A stretch of DNA of 64,000 nt from Sipunculus nudus (GCA_026874595.1 CM049311.1:75084953-75148952); one strand, 5' to 3'. Positions 1 through 14,017 are shown, numbered from the stretch's first letter. Notes: generated by a model from the sequence alone, not told the origin. Made by a program: numbers and translations.

Positions 1-295
1 TGGGGTCAAATATGAATCTTAAAAAACTTTTTGATTTATTGTAAATTTAAGGTTTTTTGCCAGAGATCTTTAGCCGTTATAACATACTTAACATTTCTCA
101 TGTCATTTAACAGGCAGCATTCTTGTGTGATATGTGTACTGTTAAGATGGTCTTGTATCAAATGAACTAGATATATTATTATGATATGAATATTTCAGGA
201 TAAATATTCACATACAGTTTCTCAGGAGTACTGAAAAAATGACAGCAGTCTCAAAACCAGGGTTGTGTGGGAAATCCACGATATGAGTATTTTAA

Positions 296-1311
296 GGCCA
301 AAAAAAAAGGTATGATTCTCAAGCACTTTTTTTTCAGAAATAAGTGCAGGCAGGTGCTATTTTGTTTTTGACCTTTTTTTGTATGTTTCGGTAAAAATAT
401 CATATGATCAGGGAAAAAGACGAAAATAACAGAATTTTATGGCTAAACAGGTAAAAGCACTACATAACAAAGGAAAGCTTATCAAAATTTACGCTCTTTA
501 CACAGCGCTTTAACTATAGGCCTACTCCCTATATCGTAAGCTCTGTTTGTTATGACTTTGTATTCCGAATTGCTGCACCAGAGGGGAGCACTGTATTTTT
601 GTCCAATAAGATTAGACCTTGTGCTGGAAGACACAGCCAAGCGAGGAATACACGGAGCCAATCATGTTCATTTCGTTTTGAGTGACAGCTCATTGCCCCG
701 GTAACCGTCTCAACAGGCCACAGGCTCCGAGAAAATTGCCCCAGACCTGGTTTGCTTAGGGCCTTGGGCACATAGGAATCCTGGCTGGTGAGTTGTAATT
801 CAAACAAAATGTAACAACAAAGGCCGTGTGCACACCTCGCTGGCTGGTTTCAGTTCTGGAGACAACAGATACATGGCTACGCTAACACAGTCATTATGTC
901 ATAATCAAATTGGTCGATGATGCGAGAATACAGAGGGAGCAATTAAAATTTGACCGTAAACTGTCTTCAAACGGCGCTTGAAGCACAGCTATGGATGGAG
1001 CCAGGATGCCTGTCGAGTGTTTGTTTACTGGCATCTGGTTGGCTACTTGTCACATCATACGCTCAGTTTTTTTTTCAGTGGACAACGAACCGCCATCTGG
1101 TGTCTAAATATATCATAAACGGTCAAAGCTTGCAGCGTGAAAATAGTTGCTTCTTTAGAAGCGCAAGTTTTCCACTGCCTCCGGAGCGTAATCAAATTTG
1201 TATTATTTTATCTTCTTGAAAGATGAAAAACAAAATAAAAATTTATGATGCGAGGGGTTAAAATTGACATGGTCAGTGCCTGAGAACCATACCTTTTATT
1301 TTATTTGGCCT
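296..1311 (+). mobile_element. PIF/Harbinger-like MITE, copy 1, interrupted by a 0.7-kb insertion
   Basis: The left end reads GGCCAAAAAAAAGGTATG and the right end CATACCTTTTATTTTATTTGGCC, as inverted repeats, flanked by TAA on both sides (293-295 and 1312-1314). The family continues inward with 'TTCTCAGGCAC'. A TWA target duplication with G-rich TIRs is typical of PIF/Harbinger elements. The two halves (296-489 and about 1191-1311) align to the full copies at 27282, 37225 and 51013. Confidence 0.75.
490..1190. mobile_element. Unclassified insertion inside the MITE, with short TIRs and about 9-bp target duplication
   Basis: The segment begins TACGCTC and ends GAGCGTA, a 7-bp inverted repeat. 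It is flanked by near-identical ATCAAAATT(T) on the left and ATCAAATTT on the right. Aligned MITE copies lack this segment and show a single CTTACCAAT-like site there. A target duplication of 8-9 bp would suit hAT or Mutator-like non-autonomous elements. Chance open frames cross it, but I recognise no protein. Confidence 0.55.
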
Positions 1312-1314
1312 AAT

Positions 1315-4300
1315 ATGTCACTCACTAGTCCTTACAAACAGATCCTCACCACAAGCAGGTTCTCAGAGATTTGTACCTCAGGATGTGTCTTATTGTTAGG
1401 CCAAGCCAAGAAAACTAATTGTTCTTCAAACTCCAATAAAAAGATGGGGTGAGCAATAGAGACACAGAACATGGAAATTTTAAGCTTGCCAGGAAAAGTG
1501 CCAAAAATTTGCTCAGCACTTGAAACAGTGCATATGATTAACATCAGATTTAGTCCATTTTCCATGCTTTTAAGAGTTCTTTTTCAAAATCATGATAACA
1601 GCTCAAATTAGCAACATAACGGAGAACCTGGTTCTCATTTAATATTATAAAATAAAATTATAAAATTATTATTTTAATAAAAATAAATTAATGTAAAATT
1701 AATAAAATAAAGCAGGATTATTTAATCTGTGGAACAACCAACTTGTTTGGCCCTACTTTTGACTCAATGATTTTGGTTCATCATTTATTGTAAAACTTGT
1801 TCACATAATCCTAAGTTTATTCAGGGAAATAAATCAGTGGTATTTATGTTACTTTGTGTATCAATCATTGAATGGTGATGCTGAGTAAACTCTTCAAGTC
1901 ACCCTTAAAGAAGGTGCAGAAAGTATTGGAATAATCAACATTTAGCATTCTTTCATCTTGCAATCATGAGAGGCTAAAGCTTTAGATGAAGAGTTTGCTG
2001 ATATTTAATACATAAGTACCTTTATGTGAAAGGGAAAACATTGTAAACTAGCTGATTTATATTCATAGGTGATGTTAGTAATCTTATATATTTGTGCAGG
2101 TCATCAGATGGACAGATTTTACAAATACTGTTTATTTGTATATAATAAATAATTCCTAATAACCTATTTAGCTTATTTAATTTATGACACTATATATGTA
2201 CATCTGTTTTAATTAATATATTTTTATATTTATTTTTCATATGTTGATAATTGTATACTTGGATTTTGTAAAAGTATGATAGTATTTTCCATGACCAGTA
2301 TCAGATGGTTTTATTTGGGGGGGGGAATAATTATTTTAAGAACAATTTTTACAAATAACTTTGAGCCTCTTATAGATATTAAGATGCTATGCTAATTTTA
2401 TAAAATGTTATATAATTGTTTATGATAATGGACAGGGAATGCTCTCTTTTTTGTCACAGCTGCACAGTTCCACAGCAGCAAAGGTTTTGTCCAATTACTG
2501 TGACGTTACAAATTTCAGTATATGTGATGGTATGTATTGACATGATGAACAACAGCTTGGTCATCAAGTTTGGTCAGCACTTCTCTGCTGTAAAACCTGT
2601 CAGGAAAAGTTTTCTGTTTCATCATTTTATAATTTGTTTGGTATGATTTCAGTGCAAGATAAGAGTATTATTTTTCACTCAGGCAATCAGCAGGATACCT
2701 CCTAGCCTCCAACAACATTTCAACCAGACCTGTTATAACTTGTATACTTGTATAATAAATACCGATATCTTGAGAAAAAAACCCAGACATGGGTACATAT
2801 TATAGGTCAATTTGATATGACAAATACAGTTATTAATCAATGACAGAGGGATAGATTGTATACAAACAAATGTGTGTCAAGTCACCAAACAACAGAAAGA
2901 AAGAAAACCTTGCAAATTTTATTAGTTATTTCATAATCTGAATATATAAGAGAGCTTTCTTACCAGCATATAGTAAGTAGGCTTGATAATGTGATGAGTA
3001 TTATAATTCTAATGCGACTCACTAGTCAAATTCTCATCTGAGGCAGATTTTTAGAAATCACACATCAGGGGAAAGTGGGTTTATTTTCAATAATGACTTA
3101 ATTACGAACAAAAAAAGAAGAACGGGTACAAGACTGTTAAGAACTAGTTTGCACAATCCTAGGTTTATTCAGGGTAGTATTTTTGTTTTATGTCCAGTGT
3201 CATAATCAGTGGTCCTGCTAGGTAAACTGTACAGGGTTCCCTTCCAGAAGAAACAAAAAGTATCAAAATGAGGGATGACATATCTCGATCTTTTCTTGTT
3301 TTATGAATTAGAGGCTTAAAATTGAAAATTTTAGACAAAAGAAAATTATTATGATAAGATTCTGCCAATATTTAATGGAAGGGTGCCTCAATGTGAAAGG
3401 CCAATCAGTGAAATCCTAATTACATTGAAAGGGCATATAGCTTAAAATGTTTCACTGATTATGTATTTGTGTAAGATATTTGTCATATATGATTTGCTAT
3501 GTACCATATTTATAATATACAAAATAGTTATATCTAGGTATACAATTAACTTTTACATAATTTGTAATATTCTAATGCTATTATATACCTGTTTTAATTT
3601 TCATATTGTAAATTTTATTTTGTCTATGTCAAGCACAATCCTAATTCCATGACTTAATGATGGATATCATTTCCTGTGTGGAAACAGATTGTGATACTTT
3701 CTTTGGATATATGCTTCTAATTCACCCAACAGCAGAAAAAGGTAATCTGCTGACATTTCTTTGTTTATGTTATATTCTTAAAATCATGGTATGTTGACAC
3801 TTAACCTTTAACAGGCAGTGAATGCATTCAGAAAGAAACTTCTGTATCATGTTCTGTTATTATTATATTAAAAAAAATAGGCTCAGGTCAAAATATTACC
3901 TCAGAACCTGGGGTAATCAAATGCTCCAAAATTGAATGTTTTGCCCAATGTAATTGAAGGTCATGATAGGTGATACCAGAGTTTTAAACGGTATCATATG
4001 AATATCTGTCTTTTCTGTAAAATGTCCATATTATCTTTATCATTTTTATATTGCACAGTTTCAGTGTCCATATGGACAAACTTATGGATGGCAGTTGTCC
4101 AGGTACTTTTATTACGTGATATCTTCTAGTCATACTACTTTAGTTACATACTCCTTTAGTTACACAGTTTCAAAGGTAGATTGTATCAAACAGCTTCATT
4201 GACAATCTTTTTCACTAAGTCACATGTGTGTTGTTTTCATGCAGTAGAATTAGTACAATGGAAAATATACCTCATGGTACTTATGGTATTATCTGTGAAT

Positions 4301-4888
4301 ATGTTGTTCAAATCATATTTTCGAAATATCTTAAAGGTGTTGTTATTCAGTTGGAATAAACATTCTAGAATATTTATTGTGTCCTGTGATGTTGTGTTAC
4401 ATTTGCAATGTTAGGAGTGGTGTATCCTGTGTGAGGCCTTTAAATTCAGATATTGTTTTTATTAGCTTAGCTAATGGGTCCCTAATTTCACTCTGTGAAC
4501 TTATATGATGGTTAGCATCTAAAATTTGTTACTAAATATCTTAACAGTTGCTGCAGCTTTCTCCACAAAATTTTGCAAACATGTTTACTATATGTGACCA
4601 GTATTCTAAAAAAGCTTTTGCTTGTGCCACCTTTGTGGACTTACTTTCTCAGAACTTTAATTATGATTTTTATCCATTTTTCCTGAAAAACGTCAGAAAA
4701 GATTAACACTTTCGTATCACAGTTTACACCTCCTTAGAAGAAGGGAAATTAAATTAGAATGAACAGAGTTAAATTAATTTCAAAATGGCATGTTTATTTC
4801 AAATTTGGTTGATCACAAAATTTGACTGCTTGATCTGTTTGCATACAAATGTCTCATGAAAGTCTGGAGCTATCGGCTTCAAATTTTT
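1315..4888. other. AT-rich intergenic DNA with no gene seen
   Basis: No coding exon or RNA gene is recognisable here. Segments near 1790-2110 and 3140-3480 share landmarks (a 'CACAATCCTAGGTTTATTCAGGG'-like stretch, then 'CTGATATTTAAT' and 'ATGTGAAAGG'), suggesting two old copies of the same unnamed repeat. There is a short G run near 2321. Confidence 0.4.
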
Positions 4889-5945
4889 AGTGAACCTGTG
4901 GCGTTGTCCGTCGTCCGTACGTTTACCTATACTATCTTGAAAACGGCAAGAGTTAGCATCACGAAATTTTATGCAAAATATTACTCATCTACAAAACTCT
5001 ATTGGATTTTGCTTATTTTTTGGCTAACTGCATTTTCTTAGATTTTATAGGGAAAAGCTAAAAAAGCTTTAAAAATCTTCTTCTCCGAAATTGTTCAGCC
5101 AAATTGTCTAATATTTCAGAAAAAAAAATGATTTCTGGAACAATCTCTCTCAAGTTTCTTTGAATGGTTTAAGTTTGGTGATTTTTGGCCGAGTTACAAG
5201 AAGTTGAACTCAGTCATCTGTCCAAAAAAAGCATACTAAAATTACAATCTCAGAAACAGCTGGAGCTATCATCACCAAATTTTATGCTAATGTAGGTCAC
5301 GAGTCATATCTGAAATTTAGGTATTGGTGGCGCCACCTGCATCGGCCTTTTTTGTACAGGTGTCATCAGTGCCCTTATCATAATGACGACTACAAAAAAA
5401 ACTTCTTCTCTGAAACCATATGGCCAAATTGTTTAATATCGCACAGAAATGATCCTAGAATAGTGCTTTCTGAAGTCTGTTCAAATGGTCTCAGTTCAGT
5501 GACTTTTGGCTGAGTTATGGGAAGCTTAATTTAGTCATATGCCATAACAGCCAATTTTAGCTCCGTGGCTACAAAGATCTTCTCAACAAAACCAATGGGC
5601 CAAATTCTTTAATCTCACACATTGATTATCCTTAGATGTTGACAATTCAAGTTTGTTCAAATGGTTTTGGTTCAGTGATTTTTGGCTGAGTTATGGGAAG
5701 CTTAACTTAATCATTTTACTGTATTTTCCACTATGAGTTATAAACCTGCAAAACGTTTTTTTTGACTGACGCCACTGGAGCCAATTAGTTTAATATTTTA
5801 CAAGAATAATCCCCTAAATAATTCTTATAATAATTGTCTTTTATGGTTCCAAGGAATGAATTTTGGCTGAATTATAAAGATTGAATTGAGTCATTTTACA
5901 ATATATGTTAGCTGTGTAAAGCAGATACATCTATCCTGGCACCAG
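4889..5945 (+). mobile_element. Family B hairpin-ended repeat, copy 1, 3'-truncated
   Basis: This copy starts after TTTT with AGTGAACCTGTGGCG and then GTCCGTCGTCCGTACG. GAACCTGTG (4892-4900) is the exact reverse complement of CACAGGTTC near the right end of copy 2. Inside are divergent tandem units with phrases such as 'TCTCAGAAACAGCTGGAGCTATCATC', 'GGTGGCGCCACC' (5326-5337) and 'TTTTTGGCTGAGTTA'. The right-end hairpin is absent. Confidence 0.6.
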
Positions 5946-6244
5946 TTTATCAGTATTTGTTACATCATGCCTCTAGACATTTAAATTTCAGGTTATCTAT
6001 AGTTAATATTGACAAAAATGTTTTTTAAAAGTTTTTAAAAAATGTAAATTTATGATTTTAGATATTCCTCATGCCAGGCTATGTTTACAATCACAGGTAT
6101 ACAACTCTCTGTGGGTATACAAAGAAGACTGTACATGGATTATAAATAATTGGTATTCATACTCAACTTAATTCATGATTTTGCCTTCAGTGAGATGTAT
6201 CTGTATTATAATTTAGCATTCAATATGCATCTGTAGTAATTTTT

Positions 6245-8858
6245 AGAGAACCTATGAGCTACTGCGATGGTATGGCGGCTTCCGTCGTCTGTACGTTAAC
6301 CCATACTATCTCGAAAATGACTGGAGCTAGCATCATGAAATTTAATGCAAAATATTAGCCATCTGAAAAACTCTTTCTTAGATTTCAAAGAGAAAAAGCT
6401 AAAAAACTTTTAAAAAATCTTCTCCGAAACGGTCAAGCCGAATTGTTTAACATTTAACAGACATAATCTTTTATATAATCTCTCTCAAGTTTGTTCGAAT
6501 GGTTCAAGTTTGGTGAATTTTAGCCGAGTTACAGGAAGTTGAACTTAGTCATCTGTCCAAAAAAGCATACTTAAATGACAATCTCAGAAACGACCGGAGC
6601 TATCATCACCAAATTTTATGCAAGTGTTGGTCACATGAGTCGTATATTAAATTCAGGTATTGGTGGCGCCACCTGCATTGACCTTTTTTGTATGGGGGTC
6701 ATTGGTCATCTGTACATTAACCCATAATTTCTGAGAAATAGCAGGAGCTACCATCCCCACATTTTATGCAATTATCTGTCACATGTTGTGGGATTCAGCT
6801 TATTTATTTGCTATCTGCATTTACTTAGATTTTACAGGGAAAAAGCTGAAAAACCTTTAAAGTCTTCTCCTTGTAAACGGTCCAGCCAATTGTTCAATAT
6901 TTTACAGAAATGATCCCAGAGGCAAGCCCTCTCAAATTTGTTCAAATGGTTTGCATTTGATGAATTTTAGCAGAGTTACACGAATTTGAACTAAGTAATT
7001 TGACCAAGTAAGCATACCGACATAGTAATCTCAGAAATGACAGAAGCTAGCATTACCAAGTATTGTGCAAATGTTGGTCACTTGACTCATATTTGAAGTT
7101 GCAGATTTCGTGGTGCCACCTACATTGACCTGTTTTTAATGGGCAAAAACCTCATAATTTTAGCCTCTTTCAGCTTAAGATGTATATGATGAAACTGTCA
7201 AGTTGAATCGTTCAATTTTTCAAAAGAAATTATCCCAGTACATGTTTCTTTCAATCATATCAGAATAGAGTTTGTTGATTTTTGGTTGAGTCGTGAAAAG
7301 TTTAAGTTGGTCTCCTGGCCATTATTATGTCTATTTCAAACTGAGGACTGCAATAGTGTTCTTCTACAAAATTATTGTTTCAATCATAACTTCTGTAACA
7401 TTGCACAAAAATTATACTTAGTTGGCCTTTGTTCAAGTTAACTTGAATGATTTTTGGCAGAATTATTGGACCTTTAACAATTAAAGGACTGCATCTTTTA
7501 TTATTCTGGTTATTTTGATAAAAAGTTTATGAATATGTCAGCTTGAAAAAAAAGCATTTTAGCATAAGTCTCTCAGTATGTGTAAACAGATTTACCAACA
7601 GGCCATTATTGTGTCTTCATCTTTAAATAGATTGAGAAACTGCCAACTGTTTCAGATTTGGCAACAGATCAAGAGTTCATTCAGTGCAACCAGATATAGG
7701 TCAAGAGTTCATTCAGTGCAGCCAAGCACAAGGCATGTGATCACCTCATTTGGGACATGTGAACATCTTATGGGCACCATGTGATCACCTCATTAGTAGC
7801 AAGTGTACACATGAGTATCATGTGATCACCTCATGGGTGTCATGCCCCTCAGGGCTGCATATGGAGCCAATCTGTGAGCTTATGCAATGGTGTGGCTACT
7901 ATTTCAGATTTGTCAACAGGCAAAAGGTCAGTCTGGATCTATTTATAGCTTTTGCAGACTGCCATCTGTATTAGATTAGGCAACAGGTCAAGAGTTCACT
8001 CAGTGCAGCCAGGTATGGGTCAGGAGTTTACTCAGTACAGTAGCTGCCTTCTATTTATAGCCTTGGCAGACTGCCCACTGCATCAGATTTGGCACCAAAG
8101 TTCAGCCTGGATTTATTTATAGCTTTGGCAGACTGTCAACTTTCTCAGATTATGCAACAGGTCAAGAGTTTACTCAGTGCAGCCAGGTACAGGTCGAAAT
8201 TTCACTCAGTCTAGCCAGGTGCAGGTCATGAGTTCACTCAGTGCAGTAGCCTGAGCCAGCAATTTGTCACAGCTCACTCGGGGCAACTGCCTTTCTCACT
8301 TAAGCTTGGTCAGAACCATGCATAAGACTCAAGGTAAGTTTGATGTATTGGCTTGATATTTTGACCTGTCTATGTTTTCCTGGTGACTTTCTTGTTCACA
8401 AGACAGGTGTCGCCACCTACAATGACTTTAGCACAGTGTATGTGCCTGCTTACTTCTACAGAGGAATTTGATATATCAGCCTGAAATTGGGCATATTTAT
8501 ACATATCGAATAGCTTTGTTGTATACAAGACTGGTGGTGCCACCTTCAATAATTTTTGCACAGTGTGTGTCCCTGCTTATTTCTAAGGAGGGATTTGATA
8601 TATCAGTCTGAAATTGGGCATAAGTATATATCTCTGATAGCTTCGTTGTATACAAGATTGGTGGTGCTAGCTACAATCATTTTTGTGTTGTGTGCACCCA
8701 TGCCAGAATTTTAGCAGTGATGTTTGTGTAATTGTTTCTTATTCAAAATGTTTAGTACTTGCATTGTTCATATACATGAAAAGTAATGGTCCAGCATTGA
8801 AGCATTATACCTGGTGTATTTCCCAACGCACAGGTTCGCATTAGGCCTGTAGGCCTCG
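6245..8858 (+). mobile_element. Family B hairpin-ended repeat, copy 2
   Basis: The left end AGAGAACCTATGAGCTACTG is followed by TCCGTCGTCTGTACG. The right end has CACAGGTTC (8829-8837), then the hairpin AGGCCTGTAGGCCT (8843-8856), then CTCGTTTT. Internal tandem units of the 'gagctatcatcaccaaattttatgc' type run from 6290 to about 7330. A second set ('CACTCAGTGCAGCCAGGT', 'TTGGCAGACTGCC') runs from about 7600 to 8700. The layout matches non-autonomous Helentron/pearl elements. No transposase or helicase frame is present. Confidence 0.65.
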
Positions 8859-8860
8859 TT

Positions 8861-10233
8861 TTATAGGAATATTGATCATGTGACTGCTATGTGATTTTAA
8901 GGTGCAGGTGGCGCCATCTATGATGACTTGAGGTTTCACCTTTTTTGTGGATAAGCCACAAAAGATTGATATTCGCTTTCATGTCATATTAGACATTTCC
9001 GTAGAATAAGTCAAATGAAATAAGTATCAATTTAGTAAAATTATTATGAAAATCGTGTCTTTATGAAACTTAAAAAAATTGGTAAATCACTAAATGCGCG
9101 ATGTTTGTAAACAGGGTATGATTTTTGCAACCAAATAGCTCGGGAAAAGCTGCAACTGGCAACATCAATTTCAGAAAAATGGTATTCTTGCGACCGATGT
9201 CTAGTTTTAAGCAGCGGGTGGCTCCACCTATGTTGATTTAGTTCTGTGAGCAGAAATTGATTTACCCCCACATGCCTGTAGGTAAGTTAGAAAATATTGA
9301 CATTTTAACCTTCATACCATTATAAGATAATCCCTTAGAGGAAAGGGAATCGCATAAAAATACATTGAGTCAATATGTTTTAATCCGTCTTCTTGGAAAA
9401 CTGTTTGTCCACAGTTTATTATATTTTAATTCATAATTTGAGGATAAAAATGAATTGCCCAGTGATTGAGATGGCATAAAAATGTTTCTGTACTGAGGGA
9501 AGCAGTTATTACACTCTGCTTGGTCATAACACAGAGAACCCTCCTCACCCTCTGAAGGTAACGCTATGCCAAGACATTTGAGAGGACAGTAGTTGAGGAA
9601 CAATCCTCAAAATTTTGGAGAAAAGTGCCTCAAATATCCTCTGTACATTGCATATTTAAAAATGTTCTCAATATCGGAGAGGAACACCCCTTCCTATGTA
9701 CCTGTAATTATCATTCCAAACATAGCTATACATTTTTATTCATAATGTAGATGAAATAAACCAAAAGGAATATTTTTCATAGGATGAAAAAATTAATTAC
9801 TATATATATGGGTAATATATATATTTTTTCATAGTATATGTGTATTTTTATCATTTGTATACTACTGATATGTTCACTGCTTCCAAGGCCCTATTAGAAA
9901 TCAGTTCAATATGCTAATTGACGTCCTGGTATATATCTTTGTATTATATATATAATTTACAACAATAAATAACCTCTTTGCCCTGCCCTGTTATGTTCCA
10001 GTATCGCACGTGTAACCCGACCAATCCTATTGTGCACCCGAGGACAATAGGATCAGTGTCAGTCTTTCACATGCCCCCCACCCCCGACCCGAATCGCACA
10101 AAGCATAATCTCGTAATCTCGTAAAGTCTCACCTTTTCAAACCACGCCGTTAGCTTCATTCTAACCACATTCACCTGATGATCGGGTCGCATCCCGTGAA
10201 ACAGACTGTTGTGAATTAACAGTGTTGTTTTTC

Positions 10234-10236
<3 letters not shown>
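8861..10236. other. Degenerate repeat sequence, no gene seen
   Basis: Scattered core-like phrases remain (AGGTGGCGCCATCT near 8908, GGTGGCTCCACCTATG near 9219), so this probably includes very old copies of family B. Otherwise I see nothing interpretable. GC rises around 9980-10200. Confidence 0.35.

Positions 10237-10289
<53 letters not shown>
10237..10289. repeat. (AT)n microsatellite
   Basis: Uninterrupted AT dinucleotides, about 26 units. A C-rich stretch follows at 10328-10350. Confidence 0.95.
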
Positions 10290-10290
<1 letters not shown>

Positions 10291-12050
10291 CATAATACCC
10301 ATCAACCCATAAGCCAGTAAATAAGCGCCCCCCCCCCCACCCCCACCCCCGTTCTTGAATTCCTGGTTCCGCCACTGATACACTAGCTGTATAAGTTACT
10401 GATATACATGTATTACTAATAAGCAGATGTATAAGCCATAGATGGCACCACCTATGTTGGAGTATTGCTGAAATTTTTTTCACTTTCAACGTTTTCTTTC
10501 TTGATTACTGATTCTCATTCAAAATCGTTTAAACCCAAATGTGTTTGTAATTTTCTCCCATTTTATATCCCAGTGGACACAGCACAATGAAAGAATGGAA
10601 CTGGAAGCATAGGCTCTCTAAAGTGTTTTTAAATTTGTTAAAAATTCAGCATAAGTGACCTTCCCAAGATGGGCTTCTTTACTAACCTGAATGGCCTGTC
10701 CTTGTATTTTACTTGCCCCGCACACAATGTTTACTTTGTGATTTCGTCAACATGGGATAAGATTCGCCTAAAAATAAGGCAAAATCAAAGGAAAAGGTAA
10801 GCAAGAATAAAACCCAATTTTAGCCAGGTCACCTATAGGCTATACTGCACTTTTACCTTTAGTTTTACTACTTTAACATATAGTTTTTAATGTATTATTT
10901 GTTTTAATTGTAAATATGTTTATATATTAAATAACATGTTTTACAATTATCAAATAAAAGTGAATGCATGATTTTAACCTGTTGTTTATCTTATCGAAAA
11001 TGACATGCATTCAAGGCTGCGTTTTGGAGCTGGTCAACATCCAAACGAGCTGCGACGGGGCCATAAACTGGCGCCATCTATGAAAAGTATAACAAACTAT
11101 AAAATACATCAAATAGCCCGAAGCTAACGTCCGGGTAGGGCTGATAACTGAACAGTTTTCTTGTGGTGCACCCTAAAGAAATGAGACAACGTGAAATGTG
11201 TAATTCTTTGATAAACCATCATAAGTTTTTGACAGTGTTTGTTCAATTAAATATCAGCTCAGTTCACAAACACAGACCAAAATGTGCTTCGGCCTCGGAG
11301 CGCCACCATGTGTCTGAGTTAGAGACTAAGTGTTCTTGGGTAACCAAGACTGTAAATGAGTGCAGGGGGTTGGGTAACAGAGAAGCTGGTGATTGACAGA
11401 ATAAGGGAGGGTCGGAGAAACAAAAGGCCGACCATAGCTTTTTTATAACCAGGTGGGGGCACTTAACGTGCACTTGTTCAAAGTATAAAGGTGCTGAATA
11501 CATAGGCACTTCTCAATGATCAATAGGTTATTCATTAAGTTAAACAGTGGTTCTCGACATTTGTGGGAGTAGATCTGACACGGTTATTTACTCTCTCTCT
11601 CCGCTACAATTAAACCTGTAAGTGAACGCGAATCATACTTATTAAATTGTTTTTTTTTTCTTGTTTACACTCTTGAATGCCAGAATGGAGGTTGAATGTT
11701 TGTGCTCTCTCCCTCTCTGTATATATTTATTTACTGATGAAGCCACTTATTTGCAAGAAGTTTTTATCAAGCATATTAATTGTAACAAACTGTAGTAATG
11801 TTATTAACGTTAAGGCTAATTAAGTTTACCTTTTAGTAGTTTTACAGTGTGTAAGGGGGTTGTAGCTGATTGATTAGACCACCTAATATCTAGTTAATTT
11901 GGCATTAGTATTGTAACACAATTTTGAAATACTGTTGTTTATTGCTGGTTTAACACCATCTGTCTCAATTTTGGTGAATGCTTTGAAAAGCAACCCATTT
12001 TTTTTATAAAACTGAAGAGAAGTTTGTGGTTACTTTGCCCAAATGTTTCA
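10290..12050. other. Intergenic, no gene seen
   Basis: TGGCACCACCTATG near 10444 and TGGCGCCATCTATG near 11069 echo the cores of neighbouring repeats. Short open frames at 11163-11396 (+) and 11264-11509 (-) overlap each other and resemble nothing I recognise. Confidence 0.35.
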
Positions 12051-12597
12051 ACTATAGTCCGTTTCATCCCCTCATGTCCACCTGTTTTTTGCTATGAAAT
12101 TTTTTATTAGGTACATTTCAAGGGAAACAATTATAGTGTAGAGGAGAGGATTACAGAACCTAATTTTCAACTAGGTAACTAAATTCCTACCTTATGCCAT
12201 ATTTGAGTAACAGAATTTTCTGAAAATATGAGAAATCAGTCTACATTTTACAACATATCAGACCCACTTATGGCGGTCAAGGTCATTGGTCACATGCAAA
12301 AAAAGCCTCAACTGACAGCTGCTGATTGGATGATCTCATGTAAACACTCTAAAAAATATAACCAGCTAAAACAAAGATGGCTACTTATGGAGGGACACAC
12401 AATATCTGCCAGATCATGATAAAGAGACTAAAATGTTGTGAAACATGAACGGCGGATTTATTGTAAAATTTTTAACTGCCATATTAGGTTGTCACTTCCA
12501 TATGTTGTTTACTTGGAAAATATTGAAAAATATAAACTTTTAAGTAAATCATCTATAAAAAACAGGTGGACAGCAGGTGGTGAAATGGACTATAGTC
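12051..12597. mobile_element. MITE with about 40-bp terminal inverted repeats (family F), copy 1
   Basis: The left end reads ACTATAGTCCGTTTCATCCC and the right end, reverse-complemented, reads ACTATAGTCCATTTCACCAC. The inverted similarity continues through GTCCACCTGTTTTT. Two more copies lie at 43438 and 47302. Internal sequence such as 'CAGACCCACTTATGG' and 'TGACAGCTGCTGATTGGATGA' is conserved between copies. There is no coding capacity. Confidence 0.75.
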
Positions 12598-13774
12598 AAG
12601 TAATTTGTGCTTTTGGAGTCCATCACACAATTGCCCATAAATTAAGCTTTAATTTGATAGATTATATGGCCTTCTACCTGTCATGCAAGTGTAAAAACCA
12701 AGCTCCTGAAAATCGGTGAATGAAATGTAACACCTTATATATGTCTTAAAAAACTACTTTTAAATCAGCATTTTACTGGATTGAGGAATTATATCTCCAT
12801 TCACTCCTCATTTATAGAGCAGTCATTATAATGAGTGGCACTGAATATAGTGAATCTAGGATAGAGCTGTGGAGGATAAACAAGGGCCCAAGGACCCAGT
12901 GCTCACCTTTTAACCTTTGCATTGACAAAATCAGAAAGAAAAACCACTCATTTACAGGTGCTGTAAACACCACTGAATTTAACATTGACCCACAAACACA
13001 TTAATTTTTAGAAAAATCTATAAAGCCATTCATTTATTTGAATTTAATCAGAATGTGATATCAAAAGGTCAAGGACACTCACACCAAGGTAATGAGCACT
13101 TTGTTAAATGGGTCTGGTCTTCTTTCTTATTTAAGGTTTCATTTGACACTAGAATTCAATACCAAAAGAATAAGCGTGATGAAATGGGACTGTTTTATTA
13201 AGGATCAGTTGTTTCATTGCAACACCCCTTAAAAGGTCAGACCTCATTTAGGACATTACTGACCATCAAGATGTCATACCTGTACTGTTTTAGTTGTATC
13301 ATTTGATTTGTGTACTTTAAAATTCAAAATTTGAATGATTTCATGTTTTTATTCTTATTAACCCCTTTGAGTTATGTTCTTTGACAGAAACTTGTATCCA
13401 CAAACAGTGACTCTCTTACCTATGAAAATTTCAATGTGGCCAAACAAAAATTTAGAGGTTAATAAAAAAGATATTTTCTGTTAATCCAGAAAATTTCAGT
13501 GAAATATCTTAATCAGTTCTTGAGATACATTTATTTATTATAAAGAAATACAAACAAGAGAAAAAGCAATTTGTAGTTGCAGTTTATATGATATGATATA
13601 GCATTTAAATATAGTTTATATGCCCTGTTAATTAAGGGGTTTGAACCTTGGACATTACTTTTTTCAATAGATCTTAGACTGAGGTCGTAAATTTTAACTT
13701 TTTAAAAAAAAATGGTCATTTTGTCCCATGTCACACTTTTTGGACCACCTTGTGAAATGTGACCTATTGTTGTA
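12598..13774. other. Intergenic, no gene seen
   Basis: AT-rich sequence with no recognisable exon, RNA gene or complete repeat. Confidence 0.4.
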
Positions 13775-14005
13775 AACTGGTGTTACCCAGGCCCGGTGTC
13801 TACCGTACCTTTGGATCCTCGGTATGTAATCATCCCCATTGCTGGGTTATAACAACAAGTACCCCCCTTAAGACGCACTCTTTTGTAAGTGATACACAGC
13901 AGTGGGGCACAACCTTCCCATTAAGTCTGCAGACTGCCTAGGCTGAGATTACAACTCATGATCTCCTGGCTTTGAGTCCTGTACTCTACCCTTGAACCAC
14001 AAAGC
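13775..14005 (-). mobile_element. tRNA-derived SINE, copy 1
   Basis: Read on the minus strand, it starts GGCTTTGTGGTTCAAGG then GTAGAGTACAGGACTC, an A-box-like D-arm. Later comes GAGTTGTAATCTCAGCC, a degenerate B box. The body ends near 'GATGATTACATACCG'. A second copy lies at about 34790-35090. It is not a functional tRNA because the arms do not pair fully. Confidence 0.55.
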
Positions 14006-14017
14006 CATTTGAAAGCA

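Noticed and set aside
13960-14005. Functional tRNA gene on the minus strand
   Set aside because: A and B boxes are degenerate, the arms do not close into a cloverleaf, and a second copy shares a non-tRNA body, so it is a SINE.
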